Shown piece after piece: positions 59,099 to 64,000 of a DNA stretch of 64,000 bases. The notes beneath the pieces were generated by a model that did not search any database, had not been told where the DNA came from, and was given only the letters and a program-made list of their open reading frames with translations. Position numbers and translations under genes: made by a program. Position 1 is the first letter of the stretch, and each line of letters opens with the position of its first letter. Source of the stretch: Dryocola sp032051265 (GTDB lineage: Bacteria; Pseudomonadota; Gammaproteobacteria; Enterobacterales; Enterobacteriaceae); contig DAMBYU010000005.1 of NCBI GenBank assembly GCA_032051265.1, forward strand, positions 1-64,000. The letters run 5' to 3'.

Positions 59099-61432
59099 AT
59101 GATGAATGATTCACTCTGCCGCATTATTGCCGGTGAGCTAAAGGCCAGAAATGAACAGGTTGAAGCAGCCGTTCGCCTGCTCGACGAAGGGAATACCGTG
59201 CCGTTTATCGCACGTTATCGTAAGGAAGTCACAGGGGGCCTGGACGACACGCAGCTGCGTCAGCTGGAGACTCGCCTGGGCTACCTGCGCGAACTCGAAG
59301 ATCGCCGCCAGGCCATTCTGAAATCTATCACCGAGCAGGGAAAACTGAGCGACGAGCTGGCAGGCGCCATTAACGGCACGCTGAGCAAAACCGAGCTCGA
59401 AGATTTGTACCTGCCGTATAAGCCAAAACGCCGTACGCGCGGACAAATTGCAATCGAAGCAGGCCTTGAGCCGCTGGCAGAAACCTTGTGGAACGAGCCG
59501 TCGCACGAGCCCGAACAGGAAGCCGCTCGCTACGTTGACGCAGACAAAGGCGTTGCCGATACCAAAGCCGCGCTTGATGGCGCTCGCTACATCCTGATGG
59601 AACGTTTTGCCGAAGACGCCGCGCTGCTGGCAAAAGTCCGTAACTACCTGTGGAAAAACGCGCATCTGGTTGCCACCGTGGTTAACGGTAAAGAAGAGGA
59701 AGGCGCCAAGTTCCGTGACTACTTCGATCACCACGAACCCATCGCCACCGTTCCGTCTCACCGTGCGCTCGCCATGTTCCGTGGTCGCAACGAAGGTATT
59801 TTGCAGCTTGCGCTGAATGCCGATCCGCAGCACGACGAACCGCCGCGTGAAAGCTACTGCGAACAGCTAATTATCGACCACCTCGCCCTGCGCCTGAACA
59901 ACGCCCCGGCGGACGCCTGGCGTCGTGGCGTGGTGAGCTGGACCTGGCGCATCAAAGTGCTGATGCATCTGGAAACCGAACTGATGGGCACCGTGCGCGA
60001 ACGCGCCGAAGAAGAAGCGATCAACGTCTTCGCCCGCAACCTGCACGATTTATTAATGGCCGCGCCTGCCGGCTTGCGCGCAACCATGGGCCTCGATCCG
60101 GGTCTGCGTACCGGCGTTAAAGTGGCGGTTGTTGACTCAACCGGTAAACTGGTCGCTACCGATACCATTTATCCACACACGGGCCAGGCTGCGAAAGCCG
60201 CCGTTGCCGTTGCGGCGCTGTGCGAGAAACACAACGTCGAACTGGTGGCTATCGGCAACGGGACGGCATCCCGTGAAACCGAGCGTTTCTTCCTCGATGT
60301 GCAGCAGCAGTTCCCGAAAGTGACCGCGCAAAAAGTGATTGTCAGCGAAGCGGGCGCTTCCGTTTATTCAGCTTCTGAACTGGCCGCGCTGGAATTCCCG
60401 GATCTGGACGTCTCGATTCGCGGCGCGGTTTCTATCGCCCGCCGCCTGCAGGATCCGCTAGCCGAGCTGGTGAAAATCGATCCGAAGTCCATCGGCGTCG
60501 GCCAGTATCAGCATGACGTCAGCCAGTCGCAGCTGGCGAAGAAGCTGGATGCGGTTGTGGAAGACTGCGTAAACGCCGTGGGCGTGGATCTGAACACTGC
60601 ATCGGTACCGCTGCTAACTCGCGTAGCGGGCTTAACGCGCATGATGGCGCAGAATATCGTTAACTGGCGCGACGAAAACGGCCGCTTCCAGGATCGCCTC
60701 CAGCTGCTGAAAGTCAGCCGTCTGGGGCCAAAAGCCTTTGAGCAGTGCGCGGGTTTCCTGCGCATCAATCACGGTAATAACCCGCTGGACGCTTCCACCG
60801 TGCACCCGGAAGCCTATCCCGTTGTTGAACGCATTCTGGCGGCGACAGAGCAGGCGCTTGCCGACCTTATGGGCAACGGCGAAGCGCTGCGTGGCCTGAA
60901 AGCGAGCGAGTTCACCGATGAACGCTTCGGTGTACCGACGGTAACCGACATCATCAAAGAGCTGGAAAAACCAGGCCGCGATCCGCGTCCGGAATTCAAA
61001 ACCGCGAAGTTCGCCGACGGCGTTGAAACCATGAACGATCTGACGCCGGGCATGGTGCTGGAGGGTGCGGTCACCAACGTCACCAACTTCGGCGCGTTTG
61101 TGGATATCGGCGTTCATCAGGACGGTCTGGTGCACATCTCTTCGCTTTCCGATAAATTCATCGACGACCCGCACAAGGTGGTGAAGGCTGGAGATATCGT
61201 CAAAGTGAAGGTGATGGAAGTGGATCTTGCCCGCAAGCGCATTGCGCTAACCATGCGTCTTGATGAACAGCCGGGTGAAACCAGTAACCGCCGTGGCAGC
61301 GCGCCGCGCGAACAAAACAACGCTCGCCGACCAGCCCAACCGCAGGCTAAACCGCGCGAAAGAGATAAGGTCAGCAATGGCAACAGCGCGATGGGCGATG
61401 CGCTGGCCGCCGCATTTGGTAAGAAGAACTAA
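59099..61432 (+). CDS. yhgF: Tex family S1 RNA-binding protein (YhgF)
   Basis: 777 residues. N-terminal helical Tex domain with EGNTVPFIARYRKEVTGGLD; YqgF/RuvX-like domain LDPGLRTGVKVAVVD (about 329-343); HhH motifs around LNTASVPLLTRVAGL; an S1 domain at about 650-722 (EGAVTNVTNFGAFVDIGVHQ). Basic low-complexity tail. A transcription-associated RNA-binding protein in the Tex/Spt6 family. The start MMNDSLCR could also be the second Met. Confidence 0.96.
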   Translation: MMNDSLCRIIAGELKARNEQVEAAVRLLDEGNTVPFIARYRKEVTGGLDDTQLRQLETRLGYLRELEDRRQAILKSITEQGKLSDELAGAINGTLSKTELEDLYLPYKPKRRTRGQIAIEAGLEPLAETLWNEPSHEPEQEAARYVDADKGVADTKAALDGARYILMERFAEDAALLAKVRNYLWKNAHLVATVVNGKEEEGAKFRDYFDHHEPIATVPSHRALAMFRGRNEGILQLALNADPQHDEPPRESYCEQLIIDHLALRLNNAPADAWRRGVVSWTWRIKVLMHLETELMGTVRERAEEEAINVFARNLHDLLMAAPAGLRATMGLDPGLRTGVKVAVVDSTGKLVATDTIYPHTGQAAKAAVAVAALCEKHNVELVAIGNGTASRETERFFLDVQQQFPKVTAQKVIVSEAGASVYSASELAALEFPDLDVSIRGAVSIARRLQDPLAELVKIDPKSIGVGQYQHDVSQSQLAKKLDAVVEDCVNAVGVDLNTASVPLLTRVAGLTRMMAQNIVNWRDENGRFQDRLQLLKVSRLGPKAFEQCAGFLRINHGNNPLDASTVHPEAYPVVERILAATEQALADLMGNGEALRGLKASEFTDERFGVPTVTDIIKELEKPGRDPRPEFKTAKFADGVETMNDLTPGMVLEGAVTNVTNFGAFVDIGVHQDGLVHISSLSDKFIDDPHKVVKAGDIVKVKVMEVDLARKRIALTMRLDEQPGETSNRRGSAPREQNNARRPAQPQAKPRERDKVSNGNSAMGDALAAAFGKKN

Positions 61433-61438
61433 TCTACT

Positions 61439-61490
61439 GGCGGATAACGTAGCGCTTATCCGCCCTGCTCAAAACCAGGGCAGGGCGGAT
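61439..61490. repeat. REP-like double palindrome after tex
   Basis: First dyad: GGCGGATAA/TTATCCGCC (61439-61447 and 61456-61464). Second: CGCCCTG/CAGGGCG (61461-61467 and 61481-61487). GCGCTTATCCGCCCTG is shared exactly with the copy at 54243-54258. No long T-run. Likely a REP/BIME-type element rather than a simple terminator. Confidence 0.6.
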
Positions 61491-61758
61491 ATAACGCATT
61501 ACCCACTATAATTAACCTACATACTCCTTAACGCTTCACCCCCACCCATTAATAATATTTTATTATCAGCACATATTATTCCTCAGCTAATGGCTGCTCT
61601 TTCTTCTGAATGTTTAAATAAGAAACCGCCAAGCATCATTTATGTAACACATGAAATATCAATGCAACATTAACGCAGGGATATAATTAAGTAAGATACG
61701 GCTTGTTTCATTTAATAATAAAAAATGGGCGTTGGTTCATAAAATAGTTATTGAAGAT

Positions 61759-61777
61759 AGAAACTATTCTCATTATC
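61759..61777 (-). promoter_or_regulatory. Candidate Fur box upstream of feoA
   Basis: Reverse strand GATAATGAGAATAGTTTCT agrees with the 19-nt Fur consensus at about 13 positions, with a perfect first 8. It is 122 nt before feoA. feoAB is Fur-repressed and FNR-activated in E. coli; I found no clear FNR site in the 466-nt gap (61433-61898). The rest of the gap is AT-rich, with no gene I can support. Confidence 0.6.
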
Positions 61778-61820
61778 ATTGTTTTGTTTATTATTTACCC
61801 TTTACGCAAAAAAGTTGGCT

Positions 61821-61848
61821 TTCACGGCGCTTCGGGACGTGCCGTGAA
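61821..61848 (+). other. Stable hairpin in the presumed feoA leader
   Basis: TTCACGGC and GCCGTGAA are perfect 8-nt arms, extended by a C-G pair and a G-U pair, around an 8-nt TTCGGGAC loop. It lies between the Fur box and feoA, 50 nt before the ATG, so it is likely in the mRNA leader. No T-run follows. Could be a stability or regulatory element. Confidence 0.5.
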
Positions 61849-61898
61849 TACAGTAGTTCCGTCAGTAACAAACCAGAGTCTTGCTCTAAGAAGGTCCT

Positions 61899-62123
61899 AT
61901 GAATTTTTTTCCGAACAGCGCGTGGAAAATTACCGGCTTCGCCCATGAAATAAGCCCGGCCTATCGACAAAAATTATTATCCCTCGGCATGTTGCCTGGT
62001 TCTTCTTTTAACGTTGTGCGTGTGGCGCCGCTTGGCGATCCGGTTCATATCGAAACACGCCGCGTCAGTTTGGTTTTACGTAAAAAAGATCTCGAATTAT
62101 TAAACGTCGAAGCCCTGGTCTGA
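61899..62123 (+). CDS. feoA: Ferrous iron transport protein A
   Basis: 74 residues, SH3-like (75 in E. coli). MLPGSSFNVVRVAPLGDPVH and ETRRVSLVLRKKDLELL are strongly conserved; only the first 8 residues differ from E. coli. Cytoplasmic partner of FeoB. AAGG lies 6 nt before the ATG. Leads feoAB. Confidence 0.96.
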   Translation: MNFFPNSAWKITGFAHEISPAYRQKLLSLGMLPGSSFNVVRVAPLGDPVHIETRRVSLVLRKKDLELLNVEALV

Positions 62124-62177
62124 CAAACGGGACGGGCATTCGTGCCCCGGTTTTTACTCTCCTTAGTTCATGAAAAA

Positions 62178-64000
62178 ATGAAAAACTTAACCATAGGTTT
62201 AATCGGTAATCCTAATTCAGGAAAAACCACGCTGTTTAATCAGCTTACTGGTTCGCGCCAGCGTGTCGGCAATTGGACAGGGGTCACTGTCGAACGCAAA
62301 GAGGGGCAGTTTTCAACCCTGAGCCACCAGGTCACGCTGGTTGATCTACCGGGGACATATTCCCTGACCACCATCTCCTCACAAACCTCGCTCGATGAGC
62401 AAATCGCCTGCCACTATATTTTGGGCGGCGATGCTGACCTGCTGATAAACGTAGTGGACGCCTCAAACCTTGAGCGCAACCTCTACCTGACGTTACAGCT
62501 GCTGGAGCTGGGTATTCCCTGCGTCGTGGCGCTCAATATGCTCGATATCGCAGAGAAGCAGAATATTCGAATTGATATCGACGCCCTCGCCGCGCGTCTG
62601 GGCTGCCCGGTTATTCCGCTGGTTTCCACACGCGGGCGCGGTATAGAAGGGCTGAAATTAGCTATCGATCGCCGTCAGCCTAATTCCCGCTCAGAACTGG
62701 TGCTCTATCCGCAGGCGCTGCTTGCAGAAGTGGATAACCTGGCGGCGGAGATGGCAGAAGAGATGCCTGAACAGCAACGCCGCTGGCTGGCGCTGCAAAT
62801 GCTCGAAGGTGACATCTACAGCCAGGCCTTTGCCGGCAGCGCTGCGGATAAACTGGCAAGCGTACGCACCCGGCTTGCCAGCTCTATTGAAGACCCGGCG
62901 CTGCTGATTGCCGATGCGCGCTACCAGTGTATTGCCGCCATCTGTGACACGGTGAGCAACAGCCTGACCGCCGAGCCGCACCGTCTTACCGCCATGATGG
63001 ATAAGATTATCCTCAACCGCTTCCTCGGCCTGCCGGTGTTTATGCTGGTGATGTATCTGATGTTCCTGCTGGCAATTAACATCGGCGGCGCGTTACAGCC
63101 TATTTTCGACGGCGGTTCCGCCGCTATCTTTATCCACGGCATTCAGTGGATTGGTTATACGCTGCATTTCCCGGACTGGCTGACCATCTTCTTCGCCCAG
63201 GGGATTGGCGGCGGGATCAACACCGTGCTGCCGCTGGTGCCGCAAATCGGCATGATGTACCTGTTTCTCTCATTCCTTGAAGACTCCGGTTATATGGCGC
63301 GCGCGGCGTTTGTCATGGATCGACTCATGCAGTCTCTTGGCCTGCCGGGTAAATCTTTTGTCCCGCTGATTGTCGGCTTCGGCTGTAACGTGCCTTCGGT
63401 GATGGGCGCACGTACTCTGGATGCACCGCGTGAACGCCTGATGACCATCATGATGGCGCCGTTTATGTCCTGCGGCGCGCGTCTGGCTATCTTCGCGGTG
63501 TTCGCGGCGGCGTTCTTCGGCCAGCAGGGCGCGTTAGTCGTCTTCTCGCTCTACATGCTCGGCATCGTGATGGCGATTCTTACGGGCCTGATGCTTAAGC
63601 ACACCATCATGCGCGGCGAAGCATCGCCGTTTGTGATGGAACTGCCCGTTTATCACGTGCCGCACCTGAAAAGCCTGCTGCTGCAAACCTGGCAGCGCCT
63701 GAAGGGCTTTGTGCTGAGAGCGGGAAAGGTCATTGTTATCGTTAGTATTTTTATCGGTGCGCTCAACAGTTTCTCCTTTAGCGGCAAGCCTGTGGACAAC
63801 ATTAACGACTCGGCGCTCGCGTCAGTCAGCCGGGTGTTAACCCCATTGCTCAAACCTATCGGCGTGCACGAAGATAACTGGCAGGCAACCGTAGGCTTGT
63901 TTACCGGGGCGATGGCAAAAGAAGTGGTGGTCGGCACGCTGAACACCCTCTATACCGCAGAAGATATGCATAACGAGGAGTTTGACGCCGCCAGCTTCAG
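62178..64000 (+). CDS. feoB: Ferrous iron transporter FeoB, 5-prime part (cut by window edge)
   Basis: 607 codons are visible and read through to the edge in one frame. Starts MKNLTIGLIGNPNSGKTTLF: G-protein domain with GNPNSGKTT (G1), DLPGTYS (G3) and NMLD (G4). Membrane part begins near residue 285, with the gate regions VGFGCNVPSVMGARTLDAPR and FMSCGARLAIFAVFAAAFFG (the conserved cysteines of each Gate motif are present). Imports Fe2+ across the inner membrane. The start at 62178 is preferred over ATG 62170, which hits a stop at once. Confidence 0.98.
   Translation, partial: MKNLTIGLIGNPNSGKTTLFNQLTGSRQRVGNWTGVTVERKEGQFSTLSHQVTLVDLPGTYSLTTISSQTSLDEQIACHYILGGDADLLINVVDASNLERNLYLTLQLLELGIPCVVALNMLDIAEKQNIRIDIDALAARLGCPVIPLVSTRGRGIEGLKLAIDRRQPNSRSELVLYPQALLAEVDNLAAEMAEEMPEQQRRWLALQMLEGDIYSQAFAGSAADKLASVRTRLASSIEDPALLIADARYQCIAAICDTVSNSLTAEPHRLTAMMDKIILNRFLGLPVFMLVMYLMFLLAINIGGALQPIFDGGSAAIFIHGIQWIGYTLHFPDWLTIFFAQGIGGGINTVLPLVPQIGMMYLFLSFLEDSGYMARAAFVMDRLMQSLGLPGKSFVPLIVGFGCNVPSVMGARTLDAPRERLMTIMMAPFMSCGARLAIFAVFAAAFFGQQGALVVFSLYMLGIVMAILTGLMLKHTIMRGEASPFVMELPVYHVPHLKSLLLQTWQRLKGFVLRAGKVIVIVSIFIGALNSFSFSGKPVDNINDSALASVSRVLTPLLKPIGVHEDNWQATVGLFTGAMAKEVVVGTLNTLYTAEDMHNEEFDAASF

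Noticed and set aside
61751..61948. 65-codon plus-strand ORF upstream of feoA
   Set aside because: It begins at a non-ATG codon, runs over the Fur box and hairpin and into feoA in another frame, and has no family match that I know. The hydrophobic start is likely a by-product of AT-rich DNA.
1..64000. CRISPR arrays, tRNA or rRNA genes, insertion sequences, prophage or integrative elements
   Set aside because: I looked for regular spaced repeats, tRNA-like cloverleafs, transposase or integrase genes and attachment-site duplications and saw none. The window is conserved backbone.

Overview
The window is a chromosomal segment from an enteric gammaproteobacterium of the family Enterobacteriaceae. 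Gene order follows the tufA-fusA-rpsG-rpsL to feoAB arm known from Escherichia coli, Salmonella and relatives, and proteins such as CRP, OmpR, S7 and S12 look almost identical to their E. coli counterparts. Less conserved genes (hofMNOPQ, yheT, yhfK, damX) are clearly diverged, so this is not E. coli itself. It could be an Enterobacter, Klebsiella, Cedecea or similar genus; I cannot fix the genus by eye.

Layout. 1-3460: the str operon (tufA partial, fusA, rpsG, rpsL) on the minus strand with its promoter and a 96-nt S7 operator region. 3482-5250: tusBCD sulfur relay and the regulator yheO. 5431-7615: peptidyl-prolyl isomerases fkpA and slyD, with slyX and yheV. 7628-12014: KefB/KefG potassium efflux and the ABC-F ATPase yheS. 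12035-12634: an extra LysE/RhtB-type exporter that is not at this position in E. coli. 12697-18391: yheT, yheU, prkB, yhfA, crp, yhfK. 18392-21738: argD, pabA, the fic/yhfG pair and ppiA. 22019-28720: tsgA, then the anaerobic nitrite reduction operon nirBDC-cysG with textbook NarL and FNR sites. 28766-36235: the complete yhfS-yhfZ cluster of unknown pathway. 36374-42733: trpS, gph, rpe, dam, damX, aroB, aroK. 43054-46436: hofMNOPQ (DNA utilisation/competence-like). 46556-54217: mrcA, nudE, igaA, yrfG, hslR, hslO. 54515-58968: pckA, envZ, ompR, greB. 59099-64000: tex (yhgF), feoA and the 5-prime part of feoB.

How the genes work together. Most of the window is housekeeping: translation, wall synthesis, aromatic, arginine and folate biosynthesis, and global regulators. 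CysG makes the siroheme needed by NirB. TusBCD feeds tRNA thiolation. EnvZ/OmpR and IgaA are envelope-stress regulators. Dam and DamX link DNA methylation and division.

Most interesting parts. The least understood unit is the eight-gene yhf cluster. It encodes a phosphotriesterase-like hydrolase, a phosphopentomutase-like enzyme, two PLP enzymes of different folds, a membrane protein with a small partner, a PRD protein and an HTH regulator. I find three copies of a near-palindrome (TTCAnAAAAATGAA type) just upstream of its two presumed transcription units; these are good candidates for the YhfZ operator. Other points are the inserted LysE-type exporter, the Fic/YhfG pair with a degenerate Fic motif but an intact inhibitory helix motif, four 8-nt gene overlaps, two related REP-like repeats, and a strong hairpin in the feoA leader. 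I saw no tRNA, rRNA, insertion sequence, prophage or CRISPR array.
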